Shown: positions 17,122 through 24,791 of the stretch, piece by piece
Position numbering within the stretch: the stretch's first letter is position 1
How the letters are laid out: the number at the start of each line of letters is the position of its first letter
Origin: Atlantibacter sp032062175
Lineage (GTDB): Bacteria > Pseudomonadota > Gammaproteobacteria > Enterobacterales > Enterobacteriaceae
Assembly (NCBI RefSeq): GCF_032062175.1
Contig: NZ_DAMBQK010000001.1
Location: forward strand, 248,001 to 312,000
Reading direction: 5' to 3'
Length of the DNA stretch: 64,000 bases
The notes under the pieces: generated by a model
What the model saw: only the letters and a program-made list of their open reading frames with translations
What the model was told of the DNA's origin: nothing
The model's database searches: none
Made by a program: the position numbers and the translations under genes

Positions 17122-17147
17122 TTACCAAATGGGTAATTATTTGGTAA
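17122..17147. promoter_or_regulatory. Inverted repeat in the metG leader/promoter region
   Basis: A perfect 9-bp inverted repeat, TTACCAAAT (17122-17130) and ATTTGGTAA (17139-17147), is separated by GGGTAATT. It lies 41-66 bases upstream of the metG start. A second short palindrome, GGGAATTATTCCC, lies at 17166-17178. Either could be a protein-binding site or a leader RNA hairpin; I know of no regulator that reads them. Confidence 0.5.
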
Positions 17148-17236
17148 CCCAAAAGCGAAGGCTGGGGGAATTATTCCCTTTTTGGTATGCTTAACGCTTC
17201 GAACCCTTATCAAAACACAATTACAAAGGAGTCGGG

Positions 17237-18346
17237 ATGAGTCCTCAATCCCAGGCCAAATCCCCGGAAGCTTTGCGAGCCATCGTTGCCGGGACGCTGG
17301 CGAATTTCCAGCACCCCACCCTGAAACATAATCTCACCGCCCTGAAGGCGCTGCACCACGTGGCGTGGATGGATGACGTCATTCATATCGAACTGCAAAT
17401 GCCGTTCGCCTGGCAGAGCGCGTTCGAAGAGCTGAAAGAGACGGCGAGCGCGGATCTGCTGCGCATTACCGGCGCAAAAGCCATCGACTGGAAACTGACC
17501 CATCAGATTGCCACCCTGAAGCGCGTGAAAAACCAGGCGGGCATCAACGGCGTGAAAAACATTATCGCCGTGAGCTCCGGCAAGGGCGGGGTAGGGAAAT
17601 CTTCCACCTCGGTCAACCTGGCGCTGGCGCTGGCCGCCGAAGGGGCGAAAGTGGGCATTCTTGATGCCGACATTTATGGGCCGTCAATCCCGACCATGCT
17701 GGGCACCGAACACCAGCGCCCGACTTCGCCGGACGGCACCCATATGGCCCCGATTGTCGCTTACGGGCTTGCCAGCAACTCAATCGGCTATCTGGTGACT
17801 GACGATAACGCCATGGTGTGGCGCGGCCCGATGGCCAGCAAAGCGCTGATGCAGATGCTGTCTGAAACGTTATGGCCGGAACTGGATTACCTGGTGCTGG
17901 ATATGCCCCCGGGCACCGGTGACATCCAGCTCACGCTGGCGCAGAACGTGCCGGTGACCGGCGCGGTGGTGGTGACCACGCCGCAGGACATCGCGCTAAT
18001 CGACGCCAAAAAAGGCATCGTGATGTTCGAGAAAGTGGACGTGCCGGTGCTGGGCATTGTCGAAAACATGAGCATGCACGTGTGCAGCCAGTGCGGCCAC
18101 CACGAGCCGATTTTCGGCACCGGCGGCGCGGAGAAACTGGCGGCGCAGTACAATACTTCGCTGCTCGGCCAACTGCCGCTGCACATCACGCTGCGTGAAG
18201 ACCTCGACCGCGGTCAGCCGACGGTGGTGAGCCGCCCGGACAGCGAATTCACCCAGATTTACCGCCAACTGGCAGGGCGCGTTGCGGCGCAGCTCTACTG
18301 GCAGGGCGAAGTGATCCCGAGCGAAATCGCTTTCCGCGCGGTGTAA
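17237..18346 (+). CDS. mrp: Mrp/ApbC, P-loop Fe-S cluster carrier
   Basis: The 369 residues equal E. coli Mrp. An N-terminal MIP18/DUF59-like domain (about 8-95) precedes a ParA/MinD-type ATPase with the deviant Walker A SGKGGVGKSS (114-123), the switch DMPPGTGD and TTPQD. The CSQC pair (Cys283, Cys286) binds the transferable Fe-S cluster at the dimer interface. It acts in the cytosol in cluster delivery. AAAGGAG lies before the ATG, and TGGTATGCT (about 17183-17191) may serve as an extended -10. It ends at a strong terminator. Confidence 0.96.
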   Translation: MSPQSQAKSPEALRAIVAGTLANFQHPTLKHNLTALKALHHVAWMDDVIHIELQMPFAWQSAFEELKETASADLLRITGAKAIDWKLTHQIATLKRVKNQAGINGVKNIIAVSSGKGGVGKSSTSVNLALALAAEGAKVGILDADIYGPSIPTMLGTEHQRPTSPDGTHMAPIVAYGLASNSIGYLVTDDNAMVWRGPMASKALMQMLSETLWPELDYLVLDMPPGTGDIQLTLAQNVPVTGAVVVTTPQDIALIDAKKGIVMFEKVDVPVLGIVENMSMHVCSQCGHHEPIFGTGGAEKLAAQYNTSLLGQLPLHITLREDLDRGQPTVVSRPDSEFTQIYRQLAGRVAAQLYWQGEVIPSEIAFRAV

Positions 18347-18351
18347 CTGTA

Positions 18352-18837
18352 TTAAGGCAGACGCGAGTCTGCCTTTTTTTGTTTCCAGTGCATCAGGTAA
18401 TACTCACCTTCCGGGCTGTCGCCTGTTGATTCAATCTCCCACCCGTGACGCTGATAAAACGCCACCGCAGGCTCATTTTTCACCAGGCATTTCAACGCTC
18501 CGGTGCTGGTAAAATCTTCCTGCACCTTACGTAACAGCGCGCTGCCCGCGCCTGACCCCTGATACTGCGGGTCGATAAACAGGTTATGCAGAAAATTGTC
18601 ATTCTCCAGCACCGAGGCAAAACCAACGCGGTGCCCGTCCTGTTCCGCTACCCAGATGGTTTCGCCGAGCGTGGCGGCGTCAAAATCTTCCAGTCGCCAC
18701 TGGCTGGCATCCAGCCACGGCCAGGCCTCGCGCCGGGCGTGCAGGTAGAGGGTGCGTAAAAACGGTCGATCGGTCTCTTGCCACGGGCGGATTGTCAGGT
18801 CTGATTCAGAATTCGTCACTTTTTTGTGCATCTTCAT
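18352..18837 (-). CDS. GNAT-family N-acetyltransferase
   Basis: This 161-residue single-domain GNAT protein has LTIRPWQETDRPFLRTL at the start, the beta4 strand HNLFIDPQYQGSGAGSAL with the acetyl-CoA loop Q-G-S-G-A-G (about 112-117), and NEPAVAFYQRHGWEIE at the end. The substrate is unknown. It is absent from this place in K-12, where mrp and btsS are neighbours. The start is uncertain: ATGs at 18837 and 18831 both lack a good ribosome-binding site. Its last codons (KADSRLP and stop) are encoded by the mrp terminator hairpin read on the other strand. It is divergent from btsS. Confidence 0.8.
   Translation of the reverse strand: MKMHKKVTNSESDLTIRPWQETDRPFLRTLYLHARREAWPWLDASQWRLEDFDAATLGETIWVAEQDGHRVGFASVLENDNFLHNLFIDPQYQGSGAGSALLRKVQEDFTSTGALKCLVKNEPAVAFYQRHGWEIESTGDSPEGEYYLMHWKQKKADSRLP
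18354..18380 (+). terminator. Intrinsic terminator of mrp
   Basis: The 9-bp stem AAGGCAGAC (18354-18362) and GTCTGCCTT (18367-18375) has loop GCGA and ends in a run of seven T. It begins 7 bases after the mrp stop. The same DNA forms the end of the convergent acetyltransferase gene. Confidence 0.93.
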
Positions 18838-18899
18838 AGAAAGTCTTTTGCGTGCCGGGTATCTTACGCGCTTTCAATCGAAAGCCCGGTGTGTGGAGT

Positions 18900-20588
18900 A
18901 TGTACGAGTTTAACCTGGTGTTGTTGTTGCTCCAGCAAATGTGCGTTTTTTTGGTCATCGCGTGGTTGATGAGCAAGACGCGGTTGTTTATCCCATTGAT
19001 GCAGGTCACCGTACGTCTGCCGCATAAGCTGCTGTGCTACGTCACATTCTCGATTTTCTGCATTCTCGGCACCTATTTCGGTTTACATATTGAAGACTCC
19101 ATCGCCAATACCCGGGCGATTGGCGCGGTGATGGGCGGTTTATTGGGCGGGCCGGTGGTGGGCGGCCTGGTGGGCCTGACCGGCGGGTTGCACCGTTACT
19201 CCATGGGCGGCATGACGGCCTGGAGCTGCATGATTTCCACCATCGTCGAAGGGCTGCTGGGCGGGCTGGTGCACAGCGTGTTAATCCGCCGGGGCCGCAG
19301 CGATAAACTGTTCAGCCCGCTTACCGCCGGGGCAGTCACCTTTGTCGCCGAACTGGTGCAGATGATGATTATCCTGCTGATTGCCCGGCCTTATCACGAT
19401 GCCCTCAAGCTGGTGGAAAGCATCGCCGCGCCGATGATCGTGACTAACACCGTAGGCGCAGCGCTGTTTATGCGTATCCTGCTGGATAAGCGCGCCATGT
19501 TCGAGAAATACACCTCGGCATTTTCCGCCACGGCGCTCAAGGTGGCGGCGTCCACCGAGGGGATATTGCGCCTCGGATTTAACGAAGAGAACAGCGCCAA
19601 AGTGGCCCACGTTATCTGGAAAGAACTGGATATCGGCGCGGTGGCCATCACCGACCGTGAAAAGCTGCTCGCCTTTACCGGCATCGGTGACGATCACCAT
19701 CTGCCCGGTCGGCCTATTTCTTCTTCTTATACCTGGCGAGCGATTGAGTCCGGCGAGGTGGTCTATGCCGATGGCAACGAAGTGCCGTACCGCTGTTCGC
19801 TGCATCCGCACTGCAAGCTAGGCTCGACGCTGGTGATCCCGCTGTACGGCGAAAATCACCGGGTGATCGGCACGATCAAACTCTACGAAGCCAAAAACCG
19901 CCTGTTCAGCTCCATTAACCGCACCCTGGGGGAGGGGATTGCGCAGCTACTGTCGGCGCAAATTCTGGCGGGCCAGTACGAGCGGCAAAAAGCGCTGCTG
20001 ACCCAGTCGGAAATCAAGCTGCTGCACGCCCAGGTGAACCCGCACTTTCTGTTTAACGCCCTGAACACCCTGATGGCGGTGATCCGCCGCGACAGCGAGC
20101 AGGCCGGGCAACTGGTGCAATATCTGTCGACCTTTTTCCGCAAAAACCTGAAGCGCCCTTCAGAGATCGTCACCCTTGCCGATGAGATTGAGCACGTTAA
20201 CGCCTATCTGCAAATCGAAAAGGCGCGTTTCCAGGCGCATTTGCAGGTCACTTTGACGCTGCCTGCCGAGCTGGCACACGTCAGCTTACCGGCGTTTACC
20301 CTGCAACCCATCGTTGAGAATGCCATCAAACACGGCACGTCTCAGATGATGGACACTGGAAAAATTCAGCTCAGCGTCCGTCAACAGGGCGACTGGCTGG
20401 TAGTGGAAATTGAAGACAACGCCGGGCTGTATCAACCAAAACCGCATGCGAACGGTTTGGGGATGAGCCTGGTGGAAAAACGGCTGCGCGCCCGGTTTGG
20501 CGATGAGTGTTCCATGACCGTGAGCTGCGAGCCGGACCATTTTACCCGTATAACCCTACAACTACCGATGGTGGGATCCCCATGTTAA
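18900..20588 (+). CDS. btsS: BtsS, pyruvate-sensing LytS-type histidine kinase
   Basis: This 562-residue inner-membrane kinase (E. coli BtsS/YehU 561) has a 5TM-5TMR_LYT sensor (about 1-190), a GAF-like domain (about 215-345), a His_kinase domain with phospho-acceptor His382 in QVNPHFLFNALN, and an HATPase_c domain (PIVENAIKHG; DNAGLY; GLGMSLVEKRL). BtsS senses extracellular pyruvate and phosphorylates BtsR. The start at 18900 (MYEFNLV) aligns with E. coli; GGAG lies close upstream. Its end overlaps btsR by 7 bases. Confidence 0.96.
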   Translation: MYEFNLVLLLLQQMCVFLVIAWLMSKTRLFIPLMQVTVRLPHKLLCYVTFSIFCILGTYFGLHIEDSIANTRAIGAVMGGLLGGPVVGGLVGLTGGLHRYSMGGMTAWSCMISTIVEGLLGGLVHSVLIRRGRSDKLFSPLTAGAVTFVAELVQMMIILLIARPYHDALKLVESIAAPMIVTNTVGAALFMRILLDKRAMFEKYTSAFSATALKVAASTEGILRLGFNEENSAKVAHVIWKELDIGAVAITDREKLLAFTGIGDDHHLPGRPISSSYTWRAIESGEVVYADGNEVPYRCSLHPHCKLGSTLVIPLYGENHRVIGTIKLYEAKNRLFSSINRTLGEGIAQLLSAQILAGQYERQKALLTQSEIKLLHAQVNPHFLFNALNTLMAVIRRDSEQAGQLVQYLSTFFRKNLKRPSEIVTLADEIEHVNAYLQIEKARFQAHLQVTLTLPAELAHVSLPAFTLQPIVENAIKHGTSQMMDTGKIQLSVRQQGDWLVVEIEDNAGLYQPKPHANGLGMSLVEKRLRARFGDECSMTVSCEPDHFTRITLQLPMVGSPC

Positions 20589-21301
20589 AGGTGCTTCTGG
20601 TTGATGATGAACCGCTGGCGCGCGAGAACTTGCGTTTTTTGCTCCAGGAACACAGCGATATCGACATTGTCGGCGAATGCGCCAACGCGGTAGAAGGCAT
20701 CAGCGCGGTACACCGGCTGCGCCCCGACGTGCTGTTTCTTGATATCCAGATGCCGCGCATTTCCGGGTTGGAGATGGTGGGTATGCTCGACCCAAGCCAC
20801 CGCCCCGGCATCGTGTTTCTCACCGCCTACGATGAGTACGCGGTAAAAGCCTTTGAAGAGCACGCCTTTGATTACCTGCTAAAACCCATTGAAGCCGGGC
20901 GGCTGGCGAAAACCCTCGACCGCCTGCGCCAGGAGCGCGCGCCGCAGGATGTGTCGCTGCTCAGCGCCAGCCAGCAGCACCTCAAATACATTCCCTGCAC
21001 CGGGCACAGCCGCATCTGGCTATTACAGATGGAGGACGTGGCGTTTGTCAGCAGCCGGATGAGCGGGGTGTACGTCACCAGCGCCCAGGGACAGGAGGGC
21101 TTTACCGAGCTGACGCTACGCACCCTGGAAAGCCGCACGCCGCTGCTGCGCTGCCACCGGCAATATCTGGTGAATATGGCGCACCTGAAAGAAATCCGTC
21201 TTGAGGAGAACGGCCAGGCGGAGTTACTGCTACGCGACGGGCAAACCGTGCCGGTCAGCCGCCGCTATCTGAAATCCCTTAAAGAAGCGCTGGGGCTGTA
21301 G
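20582..21301 (+). CDS. btsR: BtsR, LytTR-family response regulator
   Basis: The 239 residues equal E. coli BtsR/YehT. The receiver domain has acidic pair DD (8-9), phospho-acceptor Asp54 in FLDIQMP, and K-containing LLKPIEAG. A C-terminal LytTR DNA-binding domain (about 135-239; CHRQYLVNMAHLKEI, VPVSRRYLKSLK) follows. In E. coli it activates the pyruvate/H+ symporter gene btsT from two direct repeats. The ATG sits inside the btsS end, so the pair is translationally coupled. Here a CstA/BtsT-family gene lies one gene downstream. Confidence 0.96.
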   Translation: MLKVLLVDDEPLARENLRFLLQEHSDIDIVGECANAVEGISAVHRLRPDVLFLDIQMPRISGLEMVGMLDPSHRPGIVFLTAYDEYAVKAFEEHAFDYLLKPIEAGRLAKTLDRLRQERAPQDVSLLSASQQHLKYIPCTGHSRIWLLQMEDVAFVSSRMSGVYVTSAQGQEGFTELTLRTLESRTPLLRCHRQYLVNMAHLKEIRLEENGQAELLLRDGQTVPVSRRYLKSLKEALGL

Positions 21302-21376
21302 CGCGTTTTTATCGTCAGTGGGCCAGTGGAAAATGGTACACTGGTCTTTTCCCGCCGTATTAATGAGAACACGCCA

Positions 21377-21850
21377 GTGCTGAATAACGATATTTTACGT
21401 AGCCTTCGCTACACCCTGAAAATGAACAATAACGACATCATCTCCACCCTGGCGCTGGCGGATGTAGAAGTCAGCGCCGCGCAGGTGGTGCAGTACGTGA
21501 AAAAAGAGGAAGACGAAGGCTTTGCGCGCTGCCCGGATCTGATCCTCTCTTCGTTTTTAAACGGCCTGATTTACCTGCGTCGCGGCAAAGATGAGAGCCA
21601 GCCGCCGCTGAAAGCCGACCGTAAAATCACCAATAACATTATTCTCAAAAAGTTGCGCATTGCCTTTGAGCTGAAAACTGACGATATTCTGGCGATCCTC
21701 ACCGAGCAGAAATTCCGCGTCTCGATGCCGGAAATCACCGCCATGATGCGTGCCCCGGAACATAAAAACTATCGCGAATGCGGCGATCAGTTTCTGCGTA
21801 ATTTCCTCAAGGGACTGGCGAACCGCTTTAACCCCTCCGCCGCTCAGTAG
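21377..21850 (+). CDS. yehS: YehS, DUF1456 protein
   Basis: The 157 residues (E. coli YehS 156) are made of two tandem repeats of the DUF1456 unit, starting LNNDILRSLRYTLKMNNND and ITNNIILKKLRIAFELKTDD, each followed by a helical pair. The start is GTG at 21377, placed by alignment with the E. coli first residues. The ribosome-binding site is poor. It is 75 bases after btsR and probably in the same transcript. It is conserved beside btsSR in enterobacteria but its function is unknown. Confidence 0.9.
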   Translation: MLNNDILRSLRYTLKMNNNDIISTLALADVEVSAAQVVQYVKKEEDEGFARCPDLILSSFLNGLIYLRRGKDESQPPLKADRKITNNIILKKLRIAFELKTDDILAILTEQKFRVSMPEITAMMRAPEHKNYRECGDQFLRNFLKGLANRFNPSAAQ

Positions 21851-21887
21851 CGGTTTCTGACCGCTTAGATTGCAATACGACCGCTGG
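21849..21887 (+). promoter_or_regulatory. Candidate BtsR-type direct repeat upstream of the cstA-like gene
   Basis: ACCGCTTA (21860-21867) and ACCGCTGG (21880-21887) form a direct repeat with 12 bases between them. The published BtsR/YehT site is, from memory, two copies of ACC[G/A]CT[C/T]A with 13 bases between. Copy one fits fully and copy two fits its first six bases. An inverted AGCGGT lies at 21849-21854. The repeat is about 75 bases ahead of the transporter ATG, and TTGTGT-16-GATAAC (21904-21931) is a possible promoter below it. Confidence 0.5.
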
Positions 21888-21962
21888 AGCAAATCCCGCC
21901 TTATTGTGTGACATCGCCATGCCAGGATAACGCTGAATATTTTCTTATCCCTGGAGTTGGCT

Positions 21963-23762
21963 ATGTCACACGCACTGACGTTTGTTATTGCGACCCTGTG
22001 TATCCTTGCCATTTGCTACCGTCTGTACGGCGTATTTTTTGTCCGTAAGGTACTGAACGCAGATGACAGCGAGGTTACCCCTTCGCATGTTTATGAGGAC
22101 GGCAAAGACTACGTCCCGACTAAAAAATGGGTGAACTTCGGCAGCCACTTTGCCGCTATCGCCGCCGCAGGCCCGCTGGTAGGGCCGGTGCTGGCTGCCC
22201 AGTACGGTTATTTCCCTGGGTTCCTGTGGCTGCTGGTGGGCTGCGTGGTGGGCGGCGCGGTACACGATACCGTGGTGCTGTTCGCCTCCATGAAGCATCA
22301 GGGCAAATCCCTGTCTGAAGTGGCGAAATCCGAGCTTGGCCCGGTTGCGGGCTGGTGTACGGGCCTGGCGATGCTGTTTATCATCACCATCACGATGGCG
22401 GGGCTCTCCATGGTGGTGGTTCATGCTCTGGAGCGTAACCCGTGGGGCACCTTCGCGGTGTTTATGACTATCCCTGTCGCGATTGGTGTTGGCCTGTGGG
22501 AGCGTTTCACCGGTAGCATGCGTGGCGCGACCTGGGTCGGTATTCTGGTGATTTTCGGCTGTGTGATCGCCGGGCCGTACATCCAGGCTTCTGCGTTTGG
22601 CGAATGGCTGAGCCTGAAAGCCTCAACCGTCAGCCTGGTGCTGCCGTTCTACGCCTTCTTCGCCACCGCATTGCCGGTCTGGATGCTGTTAACCCCGCGC
22701 GGTTACCTGTCCAGCTTTATGAAAATCGGCGTGTTTGGCGCGCTGGTGATTGGCGTGGTGTTTATTAACCCGGAAATCCAGTTCCCGGCGGTGACGCAGT
22801 TCATCCACGGTAACGGTCCGGTGCTGGCCGGTCCGGTCTGGCCGTTTATCTCCATCACCATCGCCTGTGGCGCGATCTCTGGTTTCCATGCGTTTATCGG
22901 TTCCGGCACCACGCCGAAACAGATCGACAAATGGAATGATATCCTGCCGGTCGCGTTCGGTGCCATGTGCGCTGAATGCGTGGTGGGCGTCATGGCCCTG
23001 ATCGCCGCTACCGCGCTGCATCCGGCGGACTACTTCGCCATCAACTCCGCGCCGCAGGTGTTTGCCGGTCTGGGTATGGATGTGGTTAACCTGCCGAAAC
23101 TGAGCGAAGAAATTGGTCTGGATTTATACGGGCGTACCGGCGGGGCAGTAACCCTGGCGGTAGGCATGGCGGACATTTTTACCCGCATTCCGTGGTTCAG
23201 CAATCTGGCGTCTTACTTCTTCCAGTTTGTGGTGATGTTCGAAGCGGTATTTATCCTCACGGCGGTTGACTCCGGTACCCGCGTGGCGCGCTATTTGCTG
23301 CAAGATTTCTTCGGCGACCTGTGGGCTCCGCTGAAACGCACCAACTGGATGCCTGGCGCGATTGGTTGCAGCATCGTTGCCTGCTTACTGTGGGGCTACC
23401 TACTGAATTCCGGCGATATCAACTCCGTCTGGGCGCTGTTTGGCGTCTCTAACCAGCTGATGGCGTCGATTGGCCTGATGATTGGCGCGACCATCATCAT
23501 GCGGATGTCGAAAAAACGCTGGTATGCGCTGACCTGCCTGGTACCGCTCTCCTACCTGTACATCACCGTAAACTACGCGGCGTACTGGATGGTGAAAAAC
23601 GTCTATTTCAACTCTGCGGCCAAAGGCTTCAACATCTTCAACGGCACGATTTCCATCATTATGGTGGTGCTGGGGCTGGTGATTATGATTTCCTCTATCC
23701 AACGCTGGATTGTGCTGTGGCGCGCCCGCGCGCAGCCGGAGCCGGTTGAAGCGCTGTCCTGA
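21963..23762 (+). CDS. CstA/BtsT-family peptide or pyruvate transporter
   Basis: This 599-residue polytopic membrane protein of the carbon-starvation family has the CstA core (GSHFAAIAAAGPLVGPVLAAQ, read as adjacent blocks GSHFAAIAA and GPLVGPVLAAQYGY), GGAVHDTVVLFASM, AISGFHAFIGSGTTPKQ and SNQLMASIGLM. It is about 100 residues shorter than E. coli CstA (701) or BtsT (716), mainly at the C terminus. Known members import pyruvate with protons, and peptides have also been proposed. Its position just after btsSR-yehS and the ACCGCT direct repeat suggest pyruvate-responsive control. The start at 21963 has CTGGAG upstream. K-12 has no such gene here. Confidence 0.88.
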   Translation: MSHALTFVIATLCILAICYRLYGVFFVRKVLNADDSEVTPSHVYEDGKDYVPTKKWVNFGSHFAAIAAAGPLVGPVLAAQYGYFPGFLWLLVGCVVGGAVHDTVVLFASMKHQGKSLSEVAKSELGPVAGWCTGLAMLFIITITMAGLSMVVVHALERNPWGTFAVFMTIPVAIGVGLWERFTGSMRGATWVGILVIFGCVIAGPYIQASAFGEWLSLKASTVSLVLPFYAFFATALPVWMLLTPRGYLSSFMKIGVFGALVIGVVFINPEIQFPAVTQFIHGNGPVLAGPVWPFISITIACGAISGFHAFIGSGTTPKQIDKWNDILPVAFGAMCAECVVGVMALIAATALHPADYFAINSAPQVFAGLGMDVVNLPKLSEEIGLDLYGRTGGAVTLAVGMADIFTRIPWFSNLASYFFQFVVMFEAVFILTAVDSGTRVARYLLQDFFGDLWAPLKRTNWMPGAIGCSIVACLLWGYLLNSGDINSVWALFGVSNQLMASIGLMIGATIIMRMSKKRWYALTCLVPLSYLYITVNYAAYWMVKNVYFNSAAKGFNIFNGTISIIMVVLGLVIMISSIQRWIVLWRARAQPEPVEALS

Positions 23763-23776
23763 TTACTATGAAAACG

Positions 23777-23806
23777 AAAAGCCAGGGGAAACTCTGGCTT
23801 TTTCTT
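23777..23806 (+). terminator. Intrinsic terminator of the cstA-like gene
   Basis: AAAAGCCAG (23777-23785) pairs with CTGGCTTTTT (23794-23803) around GGGAAACT, followed by further T. It begins about 15 bases after the stop codon. The A- and T-rich flanks make it possibly bidirectional. Confidence 0.85.
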
Positions 23807-23877
23807 TTGCCGCTCACGCCCCGTCCGCGCAAGGCTTGCTTTTGAAAAGGCGCTTCCTTATCCTTCATGCGTAACTT

Positions 23878-23956
23878 GACTCGGGGTGCCCTTCTTTGTG
23901 AAGGCTGAGAAATACCCGTACCACCTGATCTGGATAATGCCAGCGTAGGGAAGTCA
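23878..23956 (+). ncRNA. TPP riboswitch (THI element) of the thiM operon
   Basis: The stretch matches the E. coli thiM aptamer nearly base for base. It has P1 GACT (23878-23881) closing with AGTC (23952-23955), the CTGAGA box (23905-23910) with AATACCCGTA, the pyrophosphate-arm ACCTGATCTGGATAATGCCA, and the conserved GCGTAGGGAAGTC end. It binds thiamine pyrophosphate and shuts translation of thiM. The start of transcription must lie just upstream of 23878. Confidence 0.97.
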
Positions 23957-23960
23957 GATA

Positions 23961-23994
23961 CCTGCCGGGTATCCCTTCTTCACAGCCTGGCAGG
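23961..23994 (+). promoter_or_regulatory. Expression platform hiding the thiM ribosome-binding site
   Basis: CCTGCC (23961-23966) can pair with GGCAGG (23989-23994), which contains the Shine-Dalgarno AGGAG of thiM (24003 start). This is the expected OFF-state hairpin when the aptamer closes. The pairing can be read directly; the switching mechanism is taken from the E. coli thiM system. Confidence 0.65.
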
Positions 23995-24002
23995 AGCGAA
24001 AC

Positions 24003-24791
24003 ATGCAACCTGACCTGCTTTCCCCCGCGCATACCGCGCACGTCGCCAGCCTGCTGGCCGCACATTCGCCACTCGTTCACTGTCTTACCAATCAAGTCGT
24101 GCAGTCTTTTACTGCCAACGTGCTGCTCGCCGTAGGCGCGTCCCCCGCTATGGTGGTGGATCACGAAGAAGCGCTGGCGTTTAGCGCCATTGCCGATGCG
24201 CTGCTGATCAATATCGGCACGCTGACCCGGGAACAGGCGCTGGCGATGCGGGCGGCGATTGACGGCGCTAACCGCGCGGGCAAACCCTGGACGCTCGACC
24301 CGGTTGCCGTAGGCCCGCTGGCGTTTCGCAGCCGCTTTGCCCGGGAGATCCTCGCTCAGAAACCTGCGGCTATCCGCGGTAACGCTTCGGAAATCCTCGC
24401 GCTGGCGGGTAATGGCGCAGGCGGGCGCGGCGTGGATACCACCCAGGGTGCGCAGGAAGCGTTAAGCGCGGCCTGCGAACTGGCCCGGCAAACCGGGGCG
24501 ATAGTGGCGGTGACCGGCGAGGTGGATTACGTCACTGATGGCGAGCGTACCCTGGCGGTTACCGGCGGCGACCCGCTGATGACGCGAGTGGTAGGCACCG
24601 GCTGCGCCTTATCGGCGGTGGTCGCCACAGCCTGCGCCTTGCCGGGTTCGCGGCTGGACAACGTCGCGGCGTCCTGCGGAATTTTCGCCCAGGCCGGCAA
24701 GCGGGCGGCTACGCAATGCCAGGGGCCGGGCAGCTTTCCGGCCGCTTTTCTCGACGCGCTGTCTCTCCTGCACAAGGAGGCGGCACGATGA
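24003..24791 (+). CDS. thiM: Hydroxyethylthiazole kinase ThiM
   Basis: The 262 residues equal E. coli ThiM. It phosphorylates 4-methyl-5-(2-hydroxyethyl)thiazole in thiamine salvage (ribokinase-like fold, cytosolic trimer). Visible marks are the substrate region VHCLTNQVVQSFTANVLLAV, taken as two neighbouring blocks, PWTLDPVAVG, RGNASEILALAG and the ATP-site anion hole motif VVGTGCALSAV with the catalytic Cys. GCAGGAG lies upstream. It is controlled by the TPP riboswitch. Its stop overlaps the thiD start (ATGA). Confidence 0.97.
   Translation: MQPDLLSPAHTAHVASLLAAHSPLVHCLTNQVVQSFTANVLLAVGASPAMVVDHEEALAFSAIADALLINIGTLTREQALAMRAAIDGANRAGKPWTLDPVAVGPLAFRSRFAREILAQKPAAIRGNASEILALAGNGAGGRGVDTTQGAQEALSAACELARQTGAIVAVTGEVDYVTDGERTLAVTGGDPLMTRVVGTGCALSAVVATACALPGSRLDNVAASCGIFAQAGKRAATQCQGPGSFPAAFLDALSLLHKEAAR

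Noticed and set aside
15804..17147. Long plus-strand frames (199 and 211 residues) opposite metG
   Set aside because: Antisense shadows of metG, rich in Val/Gly/Arg, with no recognisable domain or start signal.
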